The notes below the pieces were generated by a model that saw only the letters and a list, made by a program, of their open reading frames with translations, did no database searches and was not told the DNA's origin. Positions 10,703 to 21,480 of a stretch of DNA of 64,000 nt are shown piece by piece. Both the position numbers and the translations under genes were made by a program. Each line of letters begins with the position of its first letter. Position 1 is the first letter of the stretch. Source of the DNA: Aphrophora alni (Eukaryota; Arthropoda; Insecta; Hemiptera; Aphrophoridae). The DNA lies in assembly GCA_963513935.1 (NCBI GenBank), contig OY740774.1:25067949-25131948 (forward strand). Reading direction: 5' to 3'.

Positions 10703-10760
10703 TACTGAGACGTACATTGATAATGTACAGAACATACGAAGCACGTCAGCACTACAAACA
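10703..10760 (+). other. Candidate 58-nt internal exon of a host gene
   Basis: The sequence TTTTTCTTCCCACATCTTCAG ends at 10702 and makes a strong 3' splice site. GTAAGTGAT at 10761 makes a strong 5' splice site. The 58 bases between have balanced composition, unlike the surrounding A/T runs. Two of the three frames are open: one reads CTG AGA CGT... through a Tyr/Arg-rich segment, the other ACT GAG ACG.... I recognise no protein family in either. It could be a microexon or an untranslated exon of a plus-strand gene. The evidence is the paired splice signals. Confidence 0.4.
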
Positions 10761-11147
10761 GTAAGTGATAGTTTTCGTAAGCAATGTGTATAATTTTAAA
10801 AAAATATTAAAATACCCAGTTATATTTTTTAAAGAATATTATTTCTAATAAACTGTTTTTAAATTTCTCCTGGTTTACATTTATTGGTATTTTCCATAAG
10901 AATGCATTACATGACAGCATAGGGTGCCAGGAATTTAAAAAGGAAGTAAACAATTTCTTTTTACAGCAAATGATAAATTTAAGTTTAAAAATGATGTTTA
11001 CAAAATATTATCGCAATAGATTTTTTTAAAGCGTTAAAATAAAATAATACATGAAAAGGTTAAAATATGAAAGGAGATTGGAGAAGATGTATGCTCGCAT
11101 ACAGTCACACTTACGAGCTACTCAAACCACTGACAGCTGTAACTTAC

Positions 11148-11221
11148 CATCTAGACTGTTTTCCATATACTAAGGATGAAATTCTTCCGTTGGAATATTC
11201 TTTAAATTTAAAGCTCCACAC
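11148..11221 (-). other. Weak candidate exon, minus strand
   Basis: On the minus strand, ATCACAG|GTGTGG (acceptor at 11222) and AGATG|GTAAGTTAC (donor at 11147) flank 74 bases with one open frame (VWSFKFKEYSNGR...). The polypyrimidine tract is poor. A plus-strand frame, 11067-11276, is also open across the same place, so the coding strand is undecided. Confidence 0.2.
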
Positions 11222-11834
11222 CTGTGATATTTTTAACGTACAACACTTTATATCTATATATTTATTTCTGGCGTAACTAGGTATATGATAGTCTACTGAA
11301 TCAATAAAACATTATCTAGTCTAGGTGAAAGAAAACAGGGGGGGGGAAGAAGAATTGTTAATAACAAACGCTAAATAACCATTCATTGACCTGCGTGTAA
11401 TTGGTTATAATGTATTTATCATTCAATTTTTACTTGACTGAATTTGACTTATAAACTGTATGTAGAAAATTATACAGTATAATCAATTTAAACTAATGTA
11501 CAGAAATCCAATAATGACGAAAATTAAAAATACAACACAGAATTTTGAAAACATAAACAAAACAAAAGGTATGTTGAAAACATAATTTAAAATAATGTAA
11601 TAAATAATTTCAATCAAAGACAACAGTACAATCGTTACGCGAATAGATCTTTAACAACGTCAACATAATTATTTGTATATATACATTACAATTATTTACG
11701 TTACAAAGCCTATTTCGGTCGAACTAGTCTTGCCAATAAACCTACCAAAATCCCGGACTTGATTTGTTTTATACATTTATAAAGTGACGAATATCTATTC
11801 AAACCGATACTAATGTATCCGAAAACAAAAGTTA

Positions 11835-12790
11835 AAACCTATAGATACTTATTACTTAAATACAACAGCCACCACAAAAATCCCATCTGTAATAATTTTC
11901 GAAAAATAGGATACAGAATAGCACACCGCACATCAGTCAACCTCAATAAAATCTTCAAAAAAGAAAGCAATAATATACTCCTTTCTAGACCCCTATACAA
12001 GAAGTAGTGTTTATAAAATTGTATAAGATTATTGCGATAAATAATACATTTGTCAAACTGGAAGGAATTTTAATGCTCGAATAATGGAGCACTTACCCCA
12101 TATTATCACATATATGTAAACCAGCAACTTGTTTTGAACAGACATTTTTACAAAATAAATGTCTACGATAGGAATACATAGTATTATAACTAAAGCAGAA
12201 CAGAAATTCACTATTATTAATGAGCTTAACGGAAAAGAATGATAAAGCACAAGACTTCAACATCATAAACAATGTTGAAAACTTAATAGGGATTTATTTG
12301 TTAAATACCATCAATCAGGCCATAAACAAAATCAAAGAAACCCAACATTTAATCAAACAAAACAATAAACTCGCATTAAAATGACTAAGTGATCAGCGCC
12401 TCAACTAAAACCACTATCAAAACATCACAAATCAAACATTCCTACAAGACTACTGTTATTACCAGTGCACCATCATAAAAATTAGTCAAATTCCTTGAAA
12501 ACATCATCTTAAAATAAATCAAAGTCGACCCCAACAATAACCTGAAATATACCATTCACTTCGATCATATAATATAATCAATGATATTTCTATAAACCTA
12601 AGCTAGAACTTTCCTCCCTTTGACAAAAAATTTGTTCACAAACGTACCAATCTAAGAAAGCATAATTATTCTCCAAAATAACCTCATATCTCACAGCAAA
12701 CTATAAATAGAAGCTATAACCGAATTAATTGAATTACTAAAACAACGCCTCTAACAAATAAATTTCTTCTATGTAACATATAAACATATG
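11835..12790 (+). mobile_element. PLE fragment: GIY-YIG region followed by N-terminal/RT region
   Basis: The + strand reads the RT-to-endonuclease linker (KY.LLKYNSHHKNP), then CCCTATACAAGAAGTAGTG, the start of the GIY-YIG domain, up to the EHL-like block at ~12100. It then jumps to the N-terminal/RT region (AEQKFT..., LIKQN..., YTN-like) up to ~12790. The C-terminus is truncated, so this is a junction of two partial copies, head to tail. The left edge of the whole array is here. Confidence 0.6.
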
Positions 12791-13190
12791 TAACAAATAA
12801 ATTATAGGGATGTTTGAATTATAAAGTTTTGATAGTGGTTTTAGTTTAAAACTGATCATTTAGACATTTTAAAGTGTGTTTAGTGTTTTGTTTGATCAAA
12901 TGTTGGGTTTCATTGATTTAGTTAATCTGAGGGTATTTAACAAATAGATCTGTATTAAGTTTTCAGACATTGTTTATGATGAAGAAGTCTTGTGCTTTAT
13001 CATTCTTTTCGGTTAAGTTCATTATTAATAGTGAATTTATGTTCTGCTTTATTTATAATACGATGTATTCCTATCGTAGACATATATTTTGTAAAAATGT
13101 CTGTTCAAAACACGTTCCTTGTTTACATATATAAAATATGTGGTAATTGCTTCATTAATCGAGTTTTAAAATTAGTTCCAGTTTGAACAA
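12053..13190. repeat. Inverted repeat of PLE N-terminal region (arms 12053-12440 and 12803-13190)
   Basis: The two arms encode the same 64-65-residue antisense frame (12250 to 12053 on -, 12992 to 13186 on +), which places the centre at about 12620. The central ~360 bases are RT sequence not shared by the arms. This is a hairpin-forming layout. Confidence 0.8.
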
Positions 13191-14000
13191 TTTATTGTTT
13201 ATCGCGTTCATCTCATAGAATTTTATAAACACGTATTCTTGTAAAGAGATCAAGTGGTATATTATTACTGGACCAACAATTGGATGGAAGGATAAGTTTA
13301 CATTAAATAAACTATCCTATGTTGTTTTGAAGTGCTTGTAAATTTGGTATTCATGATATTTATGGTCTTCATTGATCAGGTGCATAATTGGAGCCGAGTC
13401 TGGTTATGTTATTACGTGGTAAATGCTCCTTAAATCTTGCAAGTATATTTTGTTATTAAAAGAACTTTTTAGTTGAAGGATAGTTGTAGTAATTAACTGT
13501 TTCCTTTGTTAATTTTCTGAGGGATATGAGGTTATTTTCGAGAATAATTATGCTTTCTACGTTGGTCTACAAATTTGTTGAGAAAGGAAGGTAAGTTCTA
13601 GACAAGGTTTGTAGAAATATTATTGATTATATGAAAGAAGAGAATGGTATATTTGAGGTTTAAGTTGGGGGTCAACTTTGATTTATTTTAAGATGATGTT
13701 TTAAAAGAATTGGACTAATTTTTATGGTGCTGCTGGTGATATTAATGGGTGGTCTTATAGGGATGTTTGAATTATGAAGTTTTGATGAAGGTTTATTGTT
13801 TTGTTTGATCAAATGTTGGGTTTCATTGATTTTTTTAATATAGCGTGAAGGTTTTTAATTAAGTTTTCAGATATTGTTTATTATGAAGAAGTCTTGTGCT
13901 TTATCAATCTTTTCCGTTAAGTTCATAATTAATAATGAAATTATGTTCGGCCAAGGTTTATAGAAATATCATTGATTATATGAAAGAAGTGAATGGTATA
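12803..14000 (-). mobile_element. Two partial PLE copies, minus strand, offset 947 bp
   Basis: TATAGGGATGTTTGAATTAT occurs at ~12805 and again at ~13752, each followed by the reversed N-terminal region. Between them lie a C-terminal tail, a partial GIY-YIG and an RT piece (13240-13750). They are fused at the recurrent internal-deletion junction CTTGCAAGTATATTTTG (~13437). All frames are broken. Confidence 0.65.
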
Positions 14001-14114
14001 TTTGAGGGATAGATACATGAACCCCTTAACTACGTACACAATGCACTAGTCTCAGCATATTTTTCAATGCATTTTGTAACATAGATAATAGTATCCCCAT
14101 CTATACCAATATTA

Positions 14115-14900
14115 CACTTAAAGAAAAAGTATGTCTAAACCAAATTATGAGATATCTGTACAGAAAGACAGAATTATGAAACAGTAGTGCATACAAATAC
14201 CACTTAAGATTAGCTAATTCCTCTCAGCTCCAGAATTAGAGAGTATATTTGGACAGGTAAACAACCGAATTATTACCACAATACCACATAAGAAATCTAA
14301 CATTAACTGGAAAATGAAAATACCTGTTACCTCTAATTGCAAATTCAGATTCTACAGTTCCGTCAGATTATGACGTTTTCCTCTGCATACCAAACAAATG
14401 AGGAAAAAGTATGTCTAAAAAAAGAAATGAGATATCATTACGGAAAGACATTCCAAAGACATTGAACGACATTGCATAAAATGCATCTTAGGAATAACTA
14501 ATTTCCTCTCAGCCCCAGAATTAAACAGTCTATTTGGACAGGTAAACAACCGAATTATTACCACAATACCACATAAGAAATCTAACATTAACTGGAAAAT
14601 GAACATACCTGTTACCTCTAATTGCAAATTCAGATTCAACAGTTCCGTCAGATTATGACGTTTTCCTCTGCATACCAAAACAAATGAGGAAAAAGTATGT
14701 CTAAAAAAAGAAATGAGATATCATTACGGAAAGACATTCCAAAGACATTGAACGACATTGCATAAAATGCATCTTAGGAATAACTAATTTCCTCTCAGCC
14801 CCAGAATTAACAGTCTATTTGGACAGGTAAACAACAGAATTATTACCACAATACCACATAAGAAATCTAACATTAACAAGAAAATTAACATGCCTCACCT
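14115..14900 (+). repeat. Three tandem copies of a ~285-bp PLE segment
   Basis: AAAAGTATGTCTAAA recurs at about 14126, 14407 and 14692 (spacing 281 and 285). Each copy is followed by the same GACAGGTAAACAACCGAATT block and most copies by TCCGTCAGATTATGACG. This local expansion of the N-terminal upstream region is absent from the other PLE copies here. Confidence 0.85.
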
Positions 14901-15479
14901 ATAATTACACAATCAAATAAAACAGTTTACTCAGATCATGACTTTTTTCCACTGCATTACAAATCTTTTAGATGTTGTATTTGATGAAGCAGAACTTAAT
15001 CTACGTTATAAGGGCCACAAGCATAACTTGAACACCATATATGACGGACTTCCATTCGCCCTTATAAATATTAGAGTCATGAAATGTTTAACCACACAAA
15101 CACAAAACTGTGTCGAATACATTATTACTGACAAGCAATAATCATATATGTTAACAAGCAAAATGTTTTGAACAGATATTTCTTCAAAGTAAATGTCTAC
15201 AAAAAAACGATAGGAATAAATAGTATTGTAACTAAAGCAGAATAGAAATTCACTAGTAATAATGAGCCACACTGAAAAAATAATAAAGCACAAAACTTTC
15301 TCATCGTACAAAATGTCTGAAAACTTTATAGAGATCTATTTGTTAAATGCCATAAGGCTCTAAATAAAAAAAATCAGAGAAAGCCACGTTTAATCAAACA
15401 TACATAAAAATGATTAAATGATCAGCGCCTTAGCTAAGGCACTACCAAAAGTTGAATATGAAAACATCCTTATAAAACC

Positions 15480-15985
15480 ATTCATTAATTTCACCATGCA
15501 CCCACAATCATACATTTTAGCCAAAATCCTTGAAAACATTTAAAAAAAAATCAAACTCGATTCCACTATAGCCTCAAAAATACTATTGACCTCATTCATA
15601 AAAACGTAGAAAATTCTAAAAACACAGGCTAGAACTTAACTTCCTTTGACAAAACAAATATGTTCACCAACGTACAATATGTCGCCATACCAATTCTCAA
15701 AAATAACCTCAATTCCCACAGCAAACTAACAATAGAAACAAGAACCGAATTAATTAAATTGCTACTACCATGCCTCTAGCTAAATTATTACTCATTTAAT
15801 AAAGAAATGAAGTCGCGAAACCAAGGCCTAGCAATGGGATCCTATATATCTGGAATATGTGCAGATATTTTGCTTCATGAAATAAAAACTGAAACAATCA
15901 ACTCCACAAACAAATTTTACAAGCAAATCATATATTACAATATGTACATGTTGATGATAATCTGCATGTTATAGGGCACTAAACG
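15480..15985 (+). pseudogene. PLE reverse transcriptase core, decayed
   Basis: Readable in pieces: an SYILAK-like block (~15505), YTNVQY (~15660, the YTNVPI motif), QGLAMGSYISGI (~15822-15860), LLHEI and NSTNKFYKQI, then VDDNLHV (15950-15970). This is the PLE-type RT that uses a nick primed by the GIY-YIG nuclease or telomere ends. Stops after RT block 1 and near LLLI rule out function. Confidence 0.7.
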
Positions 15986-16529
15986 TCATCAAACCCAATT
16001 TGCCACATATATTAAAACAAGAATCACATTTCACTTACTTCTGTCATAGAAAATAAATAACATTTTTTAAATTATCTTGATATCACTATTACTAAACGGG
16101 GTAATAAACACGATTATAATATTTTTAAAAATTCAACCCGAACAAACTACATCATCTACGCAATTTCAAATTACCCCACTGAAAAAAAAATAAAATAAAA
16201 ATTCAGTATATAATTGTTATATGTTAATACAGCTCATTCAATTCCGAGGGATACGTCAATTGTCAACAATGAAATAAATCAATTGCAATTTGCTATTGGA
16301 GATAAATAGATCAGAACACAAAAACCAAAATTTATTAAAAATCCAAAATTACTAAACATAGAATCTAATGAACCAAAATTTAAATACTTATTACTTAAAT
16401 ACAACAGCCACCACAAAAATCCCACCCGTAATATATTAAGAAACATTGGATACGGACTACGATACCGCACCTCTGGCACCCTCAATAAAATCTTCAAAAA
16501 AGAAAGCAATAATATACTACTTGACCCCT

Positions 16530-18154
16530 ATACAAGAAGTAATGTTTATAAAATTCTAAGATTATTGCGATTAACAATACATTTGCAAAACTGAAAGGAA
16601 TTTTAAAACTCGATTAATGGAGCATTTACCACATATCATCACTTATGTAAACCAGCGACGTGTTTTGAACAAACATTTTTACAAATGTTAACACTAATTA
16701 AACCTATTAAACCTATGTTATTCATAGCGTAGTTTGTCTACGATAGGAATACATAGTATTATAACTAAAGCAGAACAGAAATTCACTATTATTAATGAGC
16801 TTAACGGAAAAGAATGATAAAGCACAAGACTTCAACATCATAAACAATGTTGAATACTTAATAGGGATTTTTTGTTAAATACCATCAATCAGGCCATAAA
16901 CAAAATCAAAGAAACCCAACACTTGATCAAACAAAACAATAAACTCACATAAAAATGACTAAATGATCAGAGCCTCAACTAAAATCACTATCAAAACATC
17001 ACAACTCAAACATTCCTACAAGACTACTGTTATTACCAGTGCACCATCATAAAAATTAGTTAAATTCCTTGAAAACATCATCTTAAAATAAATCAAAGAT
17101 ATTTCTATAAACCTACGCTAGAACTTTCCTTCCTTTGAGAACAAATTTGTACACCAACGTACCAATCTAAGAAAGCATATTTATTCTCCAAAATAACCAC
17201 ATATCTCACAGCAAACTAATAAAAGAAGCAATAAGCGAATTAATTGAATTACTAAAACTACGCCTCTAACAAATAAATTTCCTTTAATAACAAAATATAC
17301 TTGCAAGATTTAAGAAGCATTTACCACGTAATAACATAACCAGACTCCGCTCCAATTATGCAGAACTCCTGATCAATGAAGACCATAAATACCATGAATA
17401 CCAAATTTACAAGCACTTCAAAACAACATAGAACAGTTTATTTAATGTAAACTTACCTTTCCAACCAATTCTGGGCATCATAGATAATAAAACCTAATCA
17501 AGATCCAACCAACCTGATAGATGCTAGTTCATATATATATATTTGACTACCACAAATATACGATGTGGCCACAATCCTCAATTTATACTTTAACATGTAC
17601 CACAGGACCAATGAATGTAATAATTTTGTTAATTTTTTTTGTGTATTCTGGCTTAGTATTTAGTGTGTGTTAAGTCATCTGAGGATAGTACTAATACCGA
17701 AACAGTGGTATTGACAAAATGAAATAAACATCTAAAACAAAGACTGCAAGACGTAAGTAGAAACATTATAATTTCTGTATTTATAGGTGATAATTATTGG
17801 ATCAATTGATCAAATAAGCAATGGTGGTTCAATATCATAAATTTATTTTAATGGTTTTTTCCATATATAACTGAGAACGACAGGATCGTTGCGACAGGAA
17901 AGTTTATTTAGCTAAATCTCTCTTTGTATAGACTGATCTGTACGAAATTAACATAAGAACAGGATACACACTTGCCCACCTCTGATGCTGGGGATTAACA
18001 CTGTGAGTCTTGATGGTCCTTTGTCTTTCTGGAGTGTTGGCCTGAAGAACCCTGTGAGACTGATGTCTGATCATCTCGTCTTCCTTCGATAGCCTCACCA
18101 CGTACCTTCGGTATGCTCGCTGATTGATTGATTAAACTTGTTTACCCCAAGCCT
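16530..18154. repeat. Left arm of a large palindrome (~1.6 kb)
   Basis: It is complementary to 19025-20695 with a constant coordinate sum near 37,200, which puts the centre at ~18590. Landmarks pair throughout. GCTCGCTGATTGATTGATTA pairs at 18119 with the 19040s. The CGACAGGATCGTTGCGACAGG block pairs at 17879 with 19290-19310, the ribozyme-like motif at 17674 with 19527, and the N-terminal region at ~16813 with 20442. The inner 280 bases (17871-18154) are not recognisable as PLE coding sequence. The arms differ by scattered substitutions and small indels, so this is an old inversion. Confidence 0.88.
17674..17715 (+). ncRNA. Hammerhead-like ribozyme motif, all core bases present
   Basis: The layout is that of a minimal type I hammerhead. 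GTCA(T) at 17674-17678 can pair with (T)TGAC at 17711-17715 (stem I). CTGAGGA at 17679-17685 is the CUGANGA box. A 13-base segment with a weak GTA/TAC hairpin is stem II. GAAAC at 17699-17703 is the second box, C..G pairing gives a two-pair stem III, and GTA at 17708-17710 is the predicted cleavage triplet. PLE terminal repeats are known to carry minimal hammerheads with such short stem III. Stem II looks weakened and the closing stem I pair is T-T, so activity is doubtful. Confidence 0.5.
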
Positions 18155-19024
18155 TACAAGCTATTCCACTTGCACTCCAGCATCCTATACATTGTACCTA
18201 CGAGGATACTTTTTGATAATAACTAAACCTGAAAATATGAATAGAATGAAGAATCAAAATTAGGAGACGATTGTCTTCCTTAATTAAAACCATGTCAAGC
18301 AAACTGCTGAGCACCCTAAAGAAACAAATTGTACATGTAAATTTTAACGCACTGCAAAATCTCCACCAAGATAGAAAAAGAATTGCAGTAAGTATTGTAT
18401 TTTCTCATATTATGAAAGAAAAAAATAGTATGTATTGTATAATGTGTCAAATTCTATTACCTTGACATTTAAAAAGAAAACGCGAAAAGGAACAAAAAAC
18501 GTCAAACAACATTTTTTATATTCAAGAGTCAATACAAATTATAGAACTTTGTTTAATAAAAACACCGAGTATTTTAACTTGTGTCTGGTTTAAAAGAAAA
18601 GGAAGAATTGAGGCACTTCAATGACACTGACAAAAAGAGTCGTACAACACCATACAACAAAACAAAGGGTGAGCTAAGCTTAAAGTACACGTTGGACACA
18701 TTCACGGATACTCAAAACATTATTCTAGTAATAACAAAAATGCTATTTATATAGAAAATGCCATGAACAAAAAGATACAGAAATTATCAGTTTCAAGACC
18801 AAAGGGTTTATTCTCAATTTTATATGTTAGGTAATTGGTAGTACAAAAGAGAGGTGGTATTGTTAGGATTTATATATTAGAGTTAGATTAGATATTACTC
18901 AAATTCCAGGACAGTTACCAGAGTATAAACCAAAGTTACGAGAAGATGTAAAGACTTAGGAAACCGTTGAACTTGCAACCATCAAACTATCAACACGACT
19001 TACTGAACTAAAGATATATAAACC
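18155..19024. other. 870-bp unique loop of the palindrome
   Basis: This segment is not part of the repeated PLE units and has only one copy in the window. It contains one candidate exon (18292-18387). I see no other gene. In a PLE it would correspond to the 5' leader/start of the ORF after the ribozyme-bearing terminal region. Confidence 0.5.
18292..18387 (+). other. Candidate first coding exon, 32 codons, ending at GTAAGT
   Basis: An ATG in fair context (AAAACCATGTCA) opens a 32-codon frame rich in Lys, Leu and Asn (MSSKLLSTLKKQIV...). The frame ends exactly in phase at GCA|GTAAGTATT (donor 18388). It lies about 580 bases downstream of the ribozyme-like motif at 17674, where a PLE reading frame would be expected to begin. 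Introns near the 5' end are known in some PLEs. I cannot match the peptide to a family, and it could be chance. Confidence 0.3.
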
Positions 19025-20695
19025 AAGGCTTGGGTTAAACAAGGTTAATCAATCAATCAGCGAGCACACCGGAGGTACGTGGTGAGGCTATCGAAAGAAG
19101 ACGAGATGATCAGACATTATCAGTCTCATAGGATTCTTCAGGCCAACACTGAGAAATACAAAGGACCATCAAGACTCACAGTGTTAAACCCCAGCAACAG
19201 AGGTGGGCAAGTGTGTATTCTGTTCTTATGTTAATTTCGTACAGATCAGTCTATACAAAGAGAGATTTAACTAAATAAACTTTCCTGTCGCAACGATCCT
19301 GTCGTTCTCAGTTAAATATGGAAAAAAAAACATTGTAATTCATTTAGGATATTGAACCAACATTGCATGTGTAAATCATTATATTATTTAATCAATTTAT
19401 CCAACGATTATCAACGATAAATAGAGAAATTATAATGTCTCCACTTTTGTCTTGCAGTCTTTGTTTTAGATGTTTATTTCATTTTGTCAATACCACTGTT
19501 TCGGTATTAGTACTATCCTCAGATGACTTAACACACACTAAATACTAAACCTGACTACAGAAAAATAAATTAACAAAATTATTACATTCATTGGTCCTGT
19601 GGTACATGTCAAAGTATAAATTTAGGATTGGGGAAACATCGTATACTTGTGGTAGTCAAATATATATTATATAAACTAGTATCTATCAGGTTGGTTGGAT
19701 ATTGATTTGGTTTTATTATCTATGATGCCAACAATAATGAACCAACAATTGGTTGGAAAGTTAAATTTACATTAAATAAATTGTTCTATGTAGTTTTGAA
19801 GTGCTTGTAAATTTGGTATTCATGATATTTATGGTCTTCATTGATCAGGAGTTCTGCATAATTGGAGCGGAGTTTGGTTATGTTATTACGTGGTAAATGC
19901 TCCTTAAATCTTGCAAGTATAATTTGTTATAAAAAGAAATTTATTTGTTAGAGGCGTTGTTTTAGTAATTCAATTAATTCGGTTATAGCTTCTATTTTTA
20001 ATTTGCTGTGAGATATGAGGTTATTTTGGAGAATAATTATGCTTTCTTAGATTGGTACGTTGGTGTACAAATTTGTCGTCAAAGGAAGGAAAGTTCTAGC
20101 GTAGTTTTATAGAAATATCATTGATTATATGAATGAGGGGAATGGTATATTTGAAGTTTATGTTGGGGTCGACTTTGATTTATTTTAAGATGATGTTTTC
20201 CATGAATTTGACTAATTTTTATAGTGCTGCTGGTGATATTAATGAGTGGTCTTATAGGGATGTTTGAATTATAAAGTTTTGATAGTGGTTTTAGTTTAAA
20301 ACTGATCATTTAGACATTTTAAAGTGTGTTTAGTGTTTTGTTTGATCAAATGTTGGGTTTCATTGATTTAGTTAATGTGAGGGTATTTAAAAAATAGATC
20401 TCTATTAAGTTTTCAGACAATGTTTATGATGAAGAAGTCTTGTGCTTTATCATTCTTTTCGGTTAAGTTCATTATTAATAGTGAATTTATATTCTGCTTT
20501 ATTTATAATACGATGTATTCCTATTGTAGACATTTATTTTGTAAAAATGTCTGTTAAAAACACGTTCCTTGTTTACATATATAAAATATGTGGTAATTGC
20601 TCCTCCATTAATCGAGTTTTAAAATTAGTTCCAGTTTGAACAATTTATTGTTTATCGCGTTCATCTCATAGAATTTTATAAACACGTATTCTTGT
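19025..20695. repeat. Right arm of the large palindrome
   Basis: Reverse complement of 16530-18154 (see that entry). Beyond 20695 the pairing stops: the right side continues into a C-terminal PLE tail and the left into a linker region. So the arm end lies inside the GIY-YIG start (CCTATACAAGAA). Confidence 0.88.
19486..19527 (-). ncRNA. Hammerhead-like ribozyme motif, inverted copy, core bases present
   Basis: This is an exact reverse-complement copy of 17674-17715, even though the arms around it have diverged. CTGAGGA, GAAAC and the GTA triplet are all retained, as is the partial stem I pairing GTCA/TGAC. Confidence 0.5.
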
Positions 20696-21480
20696 ATAGA
20701 GATCAAGTGGCATATTATTACTGGACCAACAATTGGATGGAAGGATAAGTTTACATTAAATAAACTATCCTATGTTGTCTTGAAGTGCTTGTAAATTTGG
20801 TATTCATGATATTTATGGTCTTCATTGATCAGGTGTTCTGCATAATTGGAGCCGAGTCTGGTTATGTTATTACGTGGTAAATGCTCCTTAAATCTTGCAA
20901 GTATATTTTGTTATTAAAAGAACTTTTTAGTTGAAGGATAGTTGTAGTAATTCAATAATTAATTCAGTAACTGTTTCCTTTGTTAATTTTTTGAGGGATA
21001 TGAGGTTATTTTCGAGAATAATTATGCTTTCTACGTTGGTCTACAAATTTGTTGAGAAAGGAAGGTACGTTCTAGACAAGGTTTGTAGAAATATTATTGA
21101 TTATATGAAAGAAGAGAATGGTATATTTGAGGTTAAAGTTGGGGGTGAACTTTGATTTATTTTTAGATGATGTTTTAAAAGAATTGGACTAATTTTTATG
21201 GTGCTGCTGGTGATATTAATGGGTGGTCTTATAGGGATGTTTGAATTATGAAGTTTTGATGAAGGTTTATTGTTTTGTTTGATCAAATGTTGGGTTTCAT
21301 TGATTTTTTTAATATAGCGTGAAGGTTTTTAATTACGTTTTCAGACATTGTTTATTATGAAGAAGTCTTGTGCTTTATCAATCTTTTCCGTTAAGTTCAT
21401 AATTAATAATGAATTTATGTTCTGCCAAGGTTTATAGAAATATCATTGATTATATGAAAGAAGTGAATGGTATATTTGAG
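19700..21480 (-). mobile_element. Two partial PLE copies in tandem, minus strand
   Basis: From right to left on the minus strand, each copy has the N-terminal region, an RT first half, and the fused partial GIY-YIG and tail. The deletion junction CTTGCAAGTATA(A/T)TTTG falls at ~19912 and ~20897. The second copy closely matches 12992-13990, so a ~1-kb block is shared between 13 kb and 20.4-21.5 kb. No intact frame. Confidence 0.65.

Larger units (their letters stand above)
14000..17520 (+). mobile_element. Long decayed PLE copy, plus strand
   Basis: From left to right this holds the N-terminal upstream region (14000-14960, with a local tandem expansion). The EAELNLRYKGH-like block follows at ~14983, then the RT (15480-15985), the linker and the first half of GIY-YIG (16280-16600). 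A second N-terminal/RT piece (16600-17290) follows, then the C-terminal tail (17290-17520) fused at the recurrent deletion junction. Stops occur in every block. The RT dyad survives at 15953-15958 as GATGAT, but preceded by His rather than the usual Tyr of YVDD. Confidence 0.7.

Noticed and set aside
11338..11346. Nine-G run as a quadruplex or regulatory site
   Set aside because: A single G run cannot form the usual four-run quadruplex, and nothing around it supports a function.
17904..18101. 65-codon minus-strand frame in the palindrome arm as a coding gene
   Set aside because: The inverted copy at 19.1-19.3 kb has frame-breaking differences, so the frame is not conserved between the two arms.
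16530..20695. A DNA transposon with 1.6-kb terminal inverted repeats, or an LTR element in inverted pair
   Set aside because: No transposase or gag-pol can be read in the loop. The arms consist mostly of PLE sequence, and no target-site duplication flanks the pair. Only the inner 285 bases remain open to such a reading.
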